A stretch of 64,000 bases of DNA from Oligoflexus sp. GTDB taxonomy: Bacteria; Bdellovibrionota_B; Oligoflexia; Oligoflexales; Oligoflexaceae. The notes beneath the pieces are model-generated. The model ran no database searches. It saw only the letters and a program-made list of their open reading frames with translations, and was not told the DNA's origin. This document shows, piece after piece, positions 9,067 to 17,649 of this stretch (position 1 is the stretch's first letter; each line of letters opens with the position of its first letter). The position numbers and the translations under genes were made by a program. The stretch lies in contig JACMOC010000084.1 of assembly GCA_014378195.1 (NCBI GenBank), positions 1 through 64,000 on the forward strand. Reading direction: 5' to 3'.

Positions 9067-11729
9067 AAATTCTACTTCGTTCTCTCGTTGTTATGACACT
9101 TTTCGCCGCCGGATGCCATCGTTCGACTGCAGGATCCACAAGCGAAGAAAAGATAGTTCGCGGACGTGAAGTGAAAGAAGGCAGTCCAGCTTTTCTTTCG
9201 GCCGTTCGAGTTGAAATGGGCGGCGGACTCTGCACGGGCAGCATCATCGGACCTCGTCTGATCTTGACTGCCGCCCATTGCGTCGGCGGTGTGAGCGCCG
9301 ATCAGATTAAGGTCTTTTTTGATAAATTTCCTATAGGCGACAAAAACAACGTGCGTAAGGCTGTGAAGCTCGACACGTTCAAACCTTTTGGTGCCGATCT
9401 ATTCCCCAACTTCGACGTTGCCTGGATACAGTTGGACGAAGACGTCCCTGCACCTTACACACCTGCCGAAATCCTTCGCGACCCAGGCATTCTCAGCACA
9501 ACGACACCTATCCTCCTTGCTGGTTATGGAAAACAAGCGGATGTGTGTGTTTCTGCCGATTGTGTTGGGCAATTGCGCGAAGCCAACACGGCTTTTGAAA
9601 ACTATTACGATAAAGCCCACATCATGAGTCTTCTCGTTTTTCACGGTCCGGCCGAGCTCGGGCTTGGGGGTGCATGTAATGGAGATTCCGGCGGTCCCGC
9701 TTATGCACAAGTTGGGACAAAGTGGTATTTAATCGGTGTAACCAATGGAACACGTAGTGATATTACGCCGCAATCGGACAATCTATGTAACAGCGGCTGG
9801 GACATATACACCTATGCCGGCGCTTATGTGTCCTGGCTTGAAAAAGACACAGGCACAAGTTTAAAACATGATGATGTTACGACGAATCTTGATCCAGCCG
9901 TGCAACCTCTCGTTGTTCGCGGTCTATCGCAGACAACAAAACCGACGAGTTGGGCTGAATGGATTAATTACGCGAATCACTCTGATCCCGCGTATTATAC
10001 CGTCGATAGCATTGTGCAATATTTGGCCTATGATTCAGGTATTCAAGGCGCAGGCAAAACCGCAGTCCTATACGATCCCGCGTTGACCATTGAAAAAGCC
10101 GCAACAACGACGAGTCTTTATCTCTCGGGCACAACAGTTACCGATCTTACGCCTCTCAATGCGTTTTATTCGCTGAAGGATTTGACTCTTGACACAACGG
10201 GCGTCACCGATCTTTCGGCTTTGAGTAATAAAAGCACGTTGACTTCGATCGGCATCCGCAAATTCGGAGACGCTGCACCCGATACCGTTATCAACACTTT
10301 AGGGGCTGCCCGCAAAAACATCGAAGACTTTGTTGTCGAATCGATATCGGCAACTGTTCTCGGTGGTACAGACTGGAGCACATTTTCGAAACTGAAAAAC
10401 TTGGCTTTCGGGAAAACGGTCGGAACGTTGGATCTGAGCAAAATCAAGCCGCGCCTGATCCCCAATGATTCCGAGTTGGCTATTACAGATACTGCGGTCA
10501 CCGGCCAGTTGAAGCTAGACAGGTTTTTCAATTCGACCCTGACACTTCAGTCTTTGATTTCAGGCGATGCTACGGGTCTCGGGGACAAGTTTGATTGGCT
10601 CTCTCTTGCAAGTCTGAAGGCTTTGACGCTTGATAATTTTGATGCTGCGGCTCTCCCGAACTTCCAGACTTTTGCAGGTTTGAAAAGCCTCACGCTTCGT
10701 AATAACGGTCTGACGACTCTCGCCAACATAGCTTTGCCAACCCTGGTCGATACTGTGGATGTTTCGGGCAATAAGCTTTCAACCCTGGATTTTGAGGCGC
10801 CGACGTTAGCCACGCTGAAGGCCTATGACAACCCCTTGCAGACGAGTCACTGTCCCGCGAAGAACTGCCAGATCGATATCTTTATCGCGCCCAACTCATT
10901 CGATCAATACTGCGCAAATGCTTCAGCCGCGTTTAAAAATCAATATGAAGAACCATTCTACGGTCTGCTGCTGGCGGTTCAATCCAAGGTCGTCGCAGCT
11001 GAGGGGCTTGATTGTACAGCCCTTTCAGCAGGTGTTGCAGGATTGGCGGCTTTGAACCTAAGCTCTTCCCAACTGAAAGACATTCGTCCTTTGGGTTATT
11101 TGACTTCGCTGCGCATTCTCTCTCTCGATGTGAACGCGATCGAAGATTTTTCGCCTCTAACGAATCTCAAAATGCTCGAAACTCTGTCGATGGAAAGCAA
11201 CAACCTACGGACGCTCTCATCGCTTGCCGGCATGACCAAACTCTCCAGCCTCGATGTTTTGGATAACCCTATCACAGCAGTCGTTGCTGACGGACCGGCA
11301 CTGAAACGCCTTTTTGTGGGCCCCCTCCAAACGCCTCCTGAGGGCCCAATGGCGTTTGCCCTTTCCATCGGCAAAGATACGCCTCTCGACGGCCTCTATG
11401 CGGCGAATTTGAACCTCTCAGCGGAATCTCTGCAGGCGATTCATGCAACGCAAACACTGCGGGTTCTTTACTTCATCGACAATCGCATCATAAACAGTGC
11501 GGATTGGGGTGATATGGTAAACCTTGTTCTGGTCGGTGGATCCTTCAGTACCCCCGACACCTGTCCAATCGTCAACGGCAACTGCATTGCGGAGGCTGGT
11601 CCAGGTGGCGAAGTCTCCCTGCTTGGCCCACTGCTCGGCGCGACGACGGGCACACGTACGAATACACCGGGTCCCTTGGTGTATCTGCCAGGTACTTCGT
11701 CTCCGATTCAAATCGGGACAACGCTTTAA
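9063..11729 (+). CDS. Lipoprotein: S1 trypsin-like protease fused to leucine-rich repeats
   Basis: 888-residue exported protein. The signal peptide ends in lipobox FAAGC (Cys18). Residues ~31-262 are a chymotrypsin-fold protease with IVRG at 31 (like an activated trypsin N-terminus), catalytic His72 in TAAHC, Asp118 in NFDVAW and Ser209 in GDSGGP, so the triad is intact. From ~345 to ~865 come leucine-rich repeats of the SDS22/internalin type (LxxLxLxxNxIxDFSPLxxL), interrupted around 610-660 by a Cys-containing insert. The LRR part probably binds a protein ligand and presents it to the protease; this is inference. It is coupled by ATGA to the upstream lipoprotein and followed by a terminator. 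Confidence 0.92.
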   Translation: MKILLRSLVVMTLFAAGCHRSTAGSTSEEKIVRGREVKEGSPAFLSAVRVEMGGGLCTGSIIGPRLILTAAHCVGGVSADQIKVFFDKFPIGDKNNVRKAVKLDTFKPFGADLFPNFDVAWIQLDEDVPAPYTPAEILRDPGILSTTTPILLAGYGKQADVCVSADCVGQLREANTAFENYYDKAHIMSLLVFHGPAELGLGGACNGDSGGPAYAQVGTKWYLIGVTNGTRSDITPQSDNLCNSGWDIYTYAGAYVSWLEKDTGTSLKHDDVTTNLDPAVQPLVVRGLSQTTKPTSWAEWINYANHSDPAYYTVDSIVQYLAYDSGIQGAGKTAVLYDPALTIEKAATTTSLYLSGTTVTDLTPLNAFYSLKDLTLDTTGVTDLSALSNKSTLTSIGIRKFGDAAPDTVINTLGAARKNIEDFVVESISATVLGGTDWSTFSKLKNLAFGKTVGTLDLSKIKPRLIPNDSELAITDTAVTGQLKLDRFFNSTLTLQSLISGDATGLGDKFDWLSLASLKALTLDNFDAAALPNFQTFAGLKSLTLRNNGLTTLANIALPTLVDTVDVSGNKLSTLDFEAPTLATLKAYDNPLQTSHCPAKNCQIDIFIAPNSFDQYCANASAAFKNQYEEPFYGLLLAVQSKVVAAEGLDCTALSAGVAGLAALNLSSSQLKDIRPLGYLTSLRILSLDVNAIEDFSPLTNLKMLETLSMESNNLRTLSSLAGMTKLSSLDVLDNPITAVVADGPALKRLFVGPLQTPPEGPMAFALSIGKDTPLDGLYAANLNLSAESLQAIHATQTLRVLYFIDNRIINSADWGDMVNLVLVGGSFSTPDTCPIVNGNCIAEAGPGGEVSLLGPLLGATTGTRTNTPGPLVYLPGTSSPIQIGTTL

Positions 11730-11749
11730 ATCTTTTGAGTCCTGCTCAC

Positions 11750-11776
11750 GGCCGCCCTCAACAGGGCGGCCTTTTT
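11750..11776 (+). terminator. Rho-independent terminator after the protease-LRR gene
   Basis: Perfect nine-base stem GGCCGCCCT/AGGGCGGCC with a CAAC loop, followed by five T. It starts 20 bases after the stop codon at 11729 and closes the two-gene lipoprotein unit. Confidence 0.95.
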
Positions 11777-11886
11777 ATTATGCGAAAGAGTTCTGGCGAC
11801 TTAGCTGCCTTCATGTCCTTGTGGCCGTTGTGCAAGGTATGAGAGGATGGTATGGGATGAATCTGACCCTGAATGAGGAAAACGCC

Positions 11887-12324
11887 ATGACAAAAATGAA
11901 GACTTTCCTTTTCTTTCGTACTTTTACGACCTTGGGCCTCGCCCTTGCATTGAGCCATACTGCTTTAGGTGCTGACGCAGCGAAATCGACCGCAAAAGCC
12001 AAAACAAAGGCCGAAGCAAAAGCGAAAGTCGCCGAGACCTCGCTTCCAAAGGAAAAAGTCGAAATTAAATCCGATTTTGCTGTTCAAGATATGCCAGCTC
12101 CCGAACCCATTAAAGGTCAGCTCGGCGAACCAGGGGCACCGTCTCTGAAGGATCAGCAGGATGCGCTTGCCAAATCCCTTCTTGCCAAAGGCCTTTGCAA
12201 TGAATCGTATTATGGCGCGGAGTTCTGCGAGAAGCAGCAGAAGCGAACATTTAAGGTGAACAGTGAAGTCGGAATAGTGACACCGGACAGTGATCTAGTA
12301 GGGGCAAAAACCGAAGACTTTTGA
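11887..12324 (+). CDS. Small secreted Lys/Ala-rich protein
   Basis: Unrecognised 145-residue protein. The ATG at 11887 is preceded by GAGG and opens a signal peptide whose core runs FTTLGLALALSHTALGADA with likely cleavage after LGA. The same frame is open further upstream (from 11524), but that part lies inside the LRR gene and its terminator. The mature N-terminus is a Lys/Ala repeat (KAKTKAEAKAKVAE). The rest is hydrophilic with two cysteines (GLCNESYY, AEFCEK). The end of the coding region forms one arm of the minus-strand terminator at 12306-12340. Confidence 0.7.
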   Translation: MTKMKTFLFFRTFTTLGLALALSHTALGADAAKSTAKAKTKAEAKAKVAETSLPKEKVEIKSDFAVQDMPAPEPIKGQLGEPGAPSLKDQQDALAKSLLAKGLCNESYYGAEFCEKQQKRTFKVNSEVGIVTPDSDLVGAKTEDF

Positions 12325-12340
12325 AGGCAAATGTCTTCGG
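12306..12340 (-). terminator. Terminator of the mevalonate operon
   Basis: On the minus strand CCGAAGAC and GTCTTCGG pair perfectly (8 bases, 14-base loop) and run into TTTTT at 12310-12306. It begins seven bases after the mevalonate kinase stop. It overlaps the last codons of the convergent small secreted protein gene. Confidence 0.8.
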
Positions 12341-12346
12341 TCCCAT

Positions 12347-13333
12347 TTAAAGGCTGGAATTCAAGGTCACGCGATAGACGCCGTGGCCTTTAAAATGATC
12401 GACGATACGCTTGTGATGCTCATCACAATGATTGGGGTCGAGAAGGCCTATGATCATGCCGCCTCCGCCCGCGCCCGTTGATTTTACGGCCAAAGCGCCC
12501 AAGGCCCGTGTTTGAATAATCATATCGAATAAATTTGCAGGTACTACCCCGGCATCTTCCAAAAGGTGTCCAGCTTCGTTCATGCTTGCTGCTAAGCCGA
12601 GTGTGTTGCCCGATTGCAGGCTTTGATAGGCTGCGAGTGAAAGTTGATCAAAGCGATCAATGTGGCTATCGCCGTTTGCGCCTGTAAAATAAGGCTGAGC
12701 TATTCTTATCATCGACATGGTCGAGGCGCGAATATTACTGTCAATCAATACAAACTCAAAGGATTGCCCGGCGTCGATCGAAATCATTTTGATCTCGCGT
12801 TTTTTCGCGAACAACACCGGTTTCTCAAAAGCAACTACGGCCGTGTCGAGTCCCGAAGGATTCCCATGAAAGCTTTTTTCGAGTTCATTCGCGAACGTGG
12901 CAAGCTGCGTGTTGCTCAGTGTGATCGCATGCGATTGGGAAAGGGCCCGCAAGACGGCCACACAAAGTGTTGCGGACGAACCGAGACCGGCACCGATTGG
13001 CAGAGATGAATGTGTCTCGCCGTCGAGCGAAAAAGCATCGATACCAAGCAGCTGCATCGCTTTGATAACGACCGCTTGCAAGCGTGGCGAGCCCTCATGG
13101 CCCGCTAATTTTAGATGAACTTCCGGGGCATGACCATTACGCGAAGGTTTGGGTGTCATATGAAACCGGAACCGCATCTGATGCAGAGGAATCGCTACTG
13201 CATGTGCTCCGTATACAACCGCATGTTCGCCTACGATAATCGCTTTGCCACAAGCCGTTGTTTCTATGGAAGGAACAATCAGCTTGGATGTTCGAAAGTC
13301 CGGATATTGAGTTTCGCTTTCTCTATCTTTCAA
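12347..13333 (-). CDS. mvaK1: Mevalonate kinase
   Basis: GHMP-family kinase phosphorylating mevalonate to 5-phosphomevalonate. The 328-residue protein has the family motifs in order: substrate motif GEHAVVYGAHAVAIPL, ATP-binding PIGAGLGSSATLCVAV, and the C-terminal motif KSTGAGGGGMIIGL. The start appears to be a TTG at 13333, overlapping the mvaD stop as TTGA, with GAGAGG six bases upstream. It is last of four mevalonate genes and is followed by a terminator. An in-frame later start cannot be excluded, but the coupling pattern of the operon favours this one. Confidence 0.93.
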   Translation of the reverse strand: MKDRESETQYPDFRTSKLIVPSIETTACGKAIIVGEHAVVYGAHAVAIPLHQMRFRFHMTPKPSRNGHAPEVHLKLAGHEGSPRLQAVVIKAMQLLGIDAFSLDGETHSSLPIGAGLGSSATLCVAVLRALSQSHAITLSNTQLATFANELEKSFHGNPSGLDTAVVAFEKPVLFAKKREIKMISIDAGQSFEFVLIDSNIRASTMSMIRIAQPYFTGANGDSHIDRFDQLSLAAYQSLQSGNTLGLAASMNEAGHLLEDAGVVPANLFDMIIQTRALGALAVKSTGAGGGGMIIGLLDPNHCDEHHKRIVDHFKGHGVYRVTLNSSL

Positions 13334-14349
13334 TTCAAACCTCTCTCAAGTCTTGGGCCTTCTCCGACTCGATCCTGCAGCAGCTGGAGGGTTGGATAGT
13401 GTTCAGCAGTCCATGTGGTAAGCGCACTTGTCTCGGAGGCTTCATGGATGATGTGAACATTCGGTCCGGCATCGATAGTAAAATAGGCTTCAAAAAGCCC
13501 ATCCTGACGAGCCCGGCGAAAGGCAGCAATGAAGGCAACAGCTTCTGTCGTCAGATAAAACTGAGGCGGCCTTGTGGTCATCATCACAGCATGCATTTCC
13601 AGGGCTTCAGTTTCGAGTAGTGGCCCCAGTGTGGCAATCGATTGGGAGTGCACGGCTTTCAGCATGGCGTTCATTCGCTCAGGAGCACCAGCCACACGTG
13701 GCTCGAACAGGATACTGCTCCAGGCATCGGCGTGAGCTGCTGTTGAACTTTTTGATTTTTCGCTGTGAGAAAAAAGCGCGACCGTATCGTGGAGGGGCCA
13801 ATGATTTGCATCGTAGAGCCCGATAATTTTTTGTTTGTCGGCATGGGTGCCGGCCTGCCACTGCACGAAACCCCCGAACAGCGAACGTCCGGCGCTGCCT
13901 GAACCCATTCGTGCAAAGTGTGCAAGGCTTTCGCGGGAAAAGCCTTTTTCGCTCAACTCCGAGAAACTTCCTGATTCCGTCCAGCATGCGAGAGCGGCAA
14001 TCGTAAGCGCCGCAAGCCCACTGGCGCTGCTCGCTATGCCCGCGCCGGTCGGGAAGGAGTTGGTGCTTGAAAGAGAGAGCTTTTCTTGAAAGCCGCAGAT
14101 CTCAGAAAGGTAATCCAGATGTTTATAAACTTTGTGAAAGCTTCCATGATCGCGCGGCAAGACTTCGCCCTGGAATTGAAAACGATGATCCTCGGTATCA
14201 TGGCGATAAGCCGTCGTCCGGCTTGCCAGCTGATTGAGAGTCATCGACAGAGAGTCGTTCGCAGGCCACTGAAGCAACGGATCCTTCTTTCCCCAGTACT
14301 TGAGGAAAGCGATATTGCTTGGAGCGCTGACGCTATAAATGTCGGTCAT
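13330..14349 (-). CDS. mvaD: Diphosphomevalonate decarboxylase
   Basis: Converts 5-diphosphomevalonate to isopentenyl diphosphate with ATP and loss of CO2. The 339-residue product starts with the family signature SAPSNIAFLKYWGKKD, carries the substrate segment NDSLSMTLNQL, the phosphate loop FPTGAGIASSASGLAAL, GSGSAGRSLFGGFVQW and the late TIDAGPNVHII. Start chosen at ATG 14349, which overlaps the mvaK2 stop as ATGA and has GGAAGG upstream. The six extra residues from an upstream TTG would include that Shine-Dalgarno. Confidence 0.96.
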   Translation of the reverse strand: MTDIYSVSAPSNIAFLKYWGKKDPLLQWPANDSLSMTLNQLASRTTAYRHDTEDHRFQFQGEVLPRDHGSFHKVYKHLDYLSEICGFQEKLSLSSTNSFPTGAGIASSASGLAALTIAALACWTESGSFSELSEKGFSRESLAHFARMGSGSAGRSLFGGFVQWQAGTHADKQKIIGLYDANHWPLHDTVALFSHSEKSKSSTAAHADAWSSILFEPRVAGAPERMNAMLKAVHSQSIATLGPLLETEALEMHAVMMTTRPPQFYLTTEAVAFIAAFRRARQDGLFEAYFTIDAGPNVHIIHEASETSALTTWTAEHYPTLQLLQDRVGEGPRLERGLN

Positions 14350-15341
14350 AAGCCGAAGTCCTTCCAACTGACGAGGCTACCCTGAGTTGACCACGAGCTT
14401 TTCAAACGAGACCAGCCTCGATTTTTTAAGGCCTGGTCAGGTTCTGCCAGTAGGGAGCGCGGGCCGATCAGCAGTATCGCATCCTCACCGCCGGCACCGG
14501 TCGTTTTAAAGGTCCAAGATCGATCAAATCCACTGAGTTGTGCAAGCGATTTGTCGAGTGCTTGCGGATAAAAAGGCGCGCTTGCAAAAAGAGTTCGGTG
14601 GGCACGGATCGTATTGAGAATAGTCTCAGCATTTTGACTGAGTATAGCTTCGATCAGGTGCTCAGTTTTTAGGGTGAGGTCGGGCCACATATGGTGCTCA
14701 TCGAGCCAGGAACGCACGCTTCCTCCCACTTTTTTCGTAGGAGCACCCGCGCCGCCGACGTAGGGATGGACCCATTTGTTCAACCAGTCCATCGACAAAG
14801 ATCGAACAACGCCAGGCCACCTCTCGTAATCGGCAGTCCATTCTACAAAACCACCCTGCATTTGCGTTACGAGATCATAACCCGAAGCAAACCCTTGTTG
14901 CGCTTTTTGCAAACGCCACGCCGCACGGGCTGCATCCCATCTCTCGTCATCGCTAAGGTTTACGGTTTGCTTCGCAAAAGCGGCGAGGGCAAGGTGCGCA
15001 GCAAGGCGCACTGCGGACGAACTGCCGAGTCCTGCTTTGACGTCGAGATCGGATTGCACATGGATATGGGCTTTTGTCACCTGGTGCTGGCGAGCTGCGA
15101 ACTGAACGCTATCGAGTAGTGGTTCGTCCCTGGACGTAGATGAGGGGGATAGAGGCGCGGACCATAAATCCGAGTAAATCGCAAAATCGGAGGCAGGGGC
15201 AATCTCAAGTTTGAGGCGAGTCTCCACAGTTGCGGATAGGGTTCGTCCCCCTCGGAGTATAGCGTATTCACCAGCCAGTAAAATCTTCCCGGGGACACTG
15301 ACGTGTAGACTTCTTTTTGAAGGTGGCTCTCCGTGTTTCAT
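14346..15341 (-). CDS. mvaK2: Phosphomevalonate kinase (GHMP type)
   Basis: Phosphorylates 5-phosphomevalonate to 5-diphosphomevalonate. The 331-residue protein begins with VPGKILLAGEYAILRGG, has the ATP loop VKAGLGSSSAVRLAAH, a central segment QQGFASGYDLVTQMQGGFVEW typical of phosphomevalonate kinases, and the C-terminal KTTGAGGEDAILLIG. The ATG at 15341 overlaps the mvaA stop in TGATG; a TTG one codon earlier is also possible. It sits between mvaA and mvaD. Assignment as phosphomevalonate rather than another GHMP kinase rests on the operon and the central motif. Confidence 0.92.
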   Translation of the reverse strand: MKHGEPPSKRSLHVSVPGKILLAGEYAILRGGRTLSATVETRLKLEIAPASDFAIYSDLWSAPLSPSSTSRDEPLLDSVQFAARQHQVTKAHIHVQSDLDVKAGLGSSSAVRLAAHLALAAFAKQTVNLSDDERWDAARAAWRLQKAQQGFASGYDLVTQMQGGFVEWTADYERWPGVVRSLSMDWLNKWVHPYVGGAGAPTKKVGGSVRSWLDEHHMWPDLTLKTEHLIEAILSQNAETILNTIRAHRTLFASAPFYPQALDKSLAQLSGFDRSWTFKTTGAGGEDAILLIGPRSLLAEPDQALKNRGWSRLKSSWSTQGSLVSWKDFGL

Positions 15342-16600
15342 CAATGTCTATCTCGTTGGGCGGCCAGACGCAGATTGCCTTCATGCAAGCTCATATGACC
15401 TCGCTGTATACCTTCGGAAGCTAACGCGCGAAGCGCTGATAGATTCTGAGCCAGACCTACCGACACGATAATCTCGGCAAGAGCTTGCGCATTGGGACTG
15501 CCGAGCAGCTTTAAGGCAGCCTGGGCTGTTGGATGAAGCGTAGTTACGCCACCCACTGTGCCCACGGCCATTGGCAATTCGATTTCGCCTTCCAGATCAC
15601 CCTCTGCGTTTTTCGACCAATGTGTCATCGGTTGATAAACACCTGAGCGGCAGGAATAGGCATGAGCGCCCGCTTCAACGGCCCGCCAGTCATTGCCGGT
15701 CGCTATCACAACAGGATCGATACCGTTCATCACACCCTTGTTGTGGGTCGTCGCGCGATAGACGTCATGCGCTGCAAAAAGGTAGGCATTAACTATGCGC
15801 TCCACTACTTCTGGGCCCGAGAATTCTTGGTTGCTTAACGCTTCCTTGGGAACGCGGCACCGTGCACGCGCCATACGTTTGTCGCAAAGGTTGGTGAGGA
15901 TGCGGAGGCCCATTTCACAGGGAATGAGCTCGGCTATACGTTTGCTGAGTTTTTCGCAAATCGTATTGATAAGGTTGGCTCCCATCGCATCACGCGTATC
16001 GATGTCGACGTAAATGACAAGAGAAGAGATCGCATCGATAAATCGCCAGCGGATGTCACGCACACCGCCACCACGCGCGAGTAGTCTTTGCTGCCCGTCA
16101 TGCGCGTGCGCAATCAGTTCTTCGGTGTGTTCGGTAAGGATCTTGTCGTAATCGAGGTCTTTAAGGGGATAGAGCTGGATCTGCCCTGTCCCGATTGGAG
16201 CGGTGCTTGATGTGATGAAACCGCCACCGAGTCGGGCGAGTTTTGCGCCATGACTTGCGGCAGCCAACACGCTGGTTTCCTCAACGGCCATAGGTACAAG
16301 GACATCGCGACCGTTGATATGGAAATTGGTGGCGACACCCAAAGGCAAAGCCATTGTTCCGATACCGTTCTCAATAAAAACATTCACAAGCTCAGCGTTG
16401 AGCGTGGAGAAGTCTCCAAAGCTTTCGCTCGTGCTGGATTGCTTTGGATCTATCTGCGCCATATCTTGAATAATTTCACGCCGTTGACTGATCCCAAGCT
16501 CATAAAAGCCGGGCAGTCGCGAACTGAATCGTAGGGCCGGAGAATCGCTGCGCTGTGGAAAGTGAGTACTCGTGTCGCCGGTCATATCTTTTTCACTCAT
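15341..16600 (-). CDS. mvaA: Hydroxymethylglutaryl-CoA reductase, class II
   Basis: Reduces HMG-CoA to mevalonate, the committed pathway step, or runs in reverse in degraders. The 419-residue protein has no membrane domain and matches the bacterial class II form. It carries ENGIGTMALPLGVATNF, the catalytic Glu segment MAVEETSVLAAASHGAKLAR, the nucleotide-binding DAMGANLIN, the Lys/Asp region ATGNDWRAVEAGAHA and the late GHMSLHEGN with the likely catalytic His. Forward, biosynthetic use is inferred from three kinases/decarboxylase genes coupled behind it. The ATG at 16600 is preferred; a GTG three codons upstream is possible. Confidence 0.95.
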   Translation of the reverse strand: MSEKDMTGDTSTHFPQRSDSPALRFSSRLPGFYELGISQRREIIQDMAQIDPKQSSTSESFGDFSTLNAELVNVFIENGIGTMALPLGVATNFHINGRDVLVPMAVEETSVLAAASHGAKLARLGGGFITSSTAPIGTGQIQLYPLKDLDYDKILTEHTEELIAHAHDGQQRLLARGGGVRDIRWRFIDAISSLVIYVDIDTRDAMGANLINTICEKLSKRIAELIPCEMGLRILTNLCDKRMARARCRVPKEALSNQEFSGPEVVERIVNAYLFAAHDVYRATTHNKGVMNGIDPVVIATGNDWRAVEAGAHAYSCRSGVYQPMTHWSKNAEGDLEGEIELPMAVGTVGGVTTLHPTAQAALKLLGSPNAQALAEIIVSVGLAQNLSALRALASEGIQRGHMSLHEGNLRLAAQRDRH

Positions 16601-16936
16601 GTTGGGCACTTAACGGTCTTTACAGCGAGCTTAGAATGCCTCAATCCGTGGGCGAGTTCAAGCTTTCTTGAACAAAGGGGAGGAAGAGTTCCTCAAGCAT
16701 CGATTGCGACCATGATTCAAGGATTTTGCCGCTGATAAAGCTGGGGTCAGCCATGTTGAAAAGACTGGTTTGTGCGCTGGCTTGCCTGCATTTGACGAAA
16801 AGACGGTCAGTGCCTGAACTCTGGTCGGTAAATCGCTCTGTAATGATTTGAATTTATTTGATAAAATCTGGGGCACCCCTGGCTTGATTCCTGCAGCGTA
16901 AGCACTATGTAGCAAGGTTTACTCATTGAGGTCCCT
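16601..16936. other. Intergenic region between mvaA and a divergent lipoprotein gene
   Basis: 336 bases with no supported gene; an 85-codon minus frame here (16658-16915) has no family features. The region holds the promoter area of the mevalonate operon and of the divergent YceI-like lipoprotein. The clearest element is the palindrome listed separately at 16656-16673. The plus-strand gene has GAGG before its ATG. Confidence 0.5.
16656..16673 (-). promoter_or_regulatory. Palindrome overlapping a possible mvaA promoter
   Basis: GTTCAAG-CTTT-CTTGAAC is a perfect seven-base inverted repeat ending 56 bases upstream of the mvaA ATG. On the minus strand TTGAAC in its downstream arm could serve as a -35 with a weak CATTCT -10 17 bases later. 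A site overlapping the -35 is where a repressor would act. Operator function is inference; no regulator gene adjoins it. Confidence 0.4.
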
Positions 16937-17623
16937 ATGAAACTCTATCTGTTGAGTCTCATTCTCATCCTAAGTTCTTGTAAACAATACGTTCCGCCAG
17001 GTGCGATCGCGAGCTCGACGAAAAGCACGACGTCTCTGGCTACGAGCAGGTGTGATAGTAAAAATGTTGTATTTGCTTTGCAGGAAGCGTCTAGTGTCGC
17101 CTGGTCTGTTGCCCAGATCGATACCAATGCCAAAGGCCCCCTGAGCTCCAAAAATCCGGCGAGCGGACAAATTTCTCTCGTTAAGGGTCAGCTCAATCAG
17201 GCCAAAGGTCTTATCACTTTTAATATTGGAAGCACCTCAACGGGGGACCCGATTCGTGATCGATTGCTTCAGGAAGTGCTTTTCGGGATGAGCACACTCA
17301 ATCCGTTCCGTGTGAATATCAACCGGCTGATAGGCTCCTCGACCTCGGTCGCGACCGGCGCTACGGTTACGATGCAAGCCGACGGAACCCTGGAACTTGG
17401 TGGTCGCAAATCGTCATTGCTGTTTCCTATTTCGATCACGGAATCAGGCGGAATTTACCTTTTGAAAGGGACGATAGTCGTCAACGCGCGGGATACCCGC
17501 CCTGCGCTCAACACTATTTCGCTTAACGACAAATTTCAAACGATCGAAACGACTTTGAACTCCAAGTTGGGTTCAACATTAACGCTGACTTTCGATCTTC
17601 ATATGAAAAACACCTGCACATGA
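16937..17623 (+). CDS. YceI-like lipoprotein
   Basis: 228-residue envelope lipoprotein with lipobox LILSSC (Cys about residue 15) and GAGG ahead of the ATG. The mature part resembles YceI proteins, which form a lipocalin-like barrel that can hold long isoprenoid lipids. It begins with a VAWSVAQIDTNAKGPL strand and glycine-rich turn, has the IRDRLLQEVLFG stretch where YceI proteins have RDxHL-type residues, and ends in a string of beta strands. The match is by pattern only. Its position between the isomerase and mvaA genes fits a link with polyprenyl lipids, but it is on the opposite strand. Confidence 0.6.
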   Translation: MKLYLLSLILILSSCKQYVPPGAIASSTKSTTSLATSRCDSKNVVFALQEASSVAWSVAQIDTNAKGPLSSKNPASGQISLVKGQLNQAKGLITFNIGSTSTGDPIRDRLLQEVLFGMSTLNPFRVNINRLIGSSTSVATGATVTMQADGTLELGGRKSSLLFPISITESGGIYLLKGTIVVNARDTRPALNTISLNDKFQTIETTLNSKLGSTLTLTFDLHMKNTCT

Positions 17624-17649
17624 GTTCAAAAAGCCGTCGCCTGACAACT

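Noticed and set aside
11524-11886. Upstream extension of the small secreted protein frame
   Set aside because: It lies inside the LRR gene and its terminator; the ATG at 11887 has GAGG and starts the signal peptide.
16658-16915. 85-codon minus frame upstream of mvaA
   Set aside because: No domain, signal peptide or ribosome site; it covers the palindrome and promoter region.
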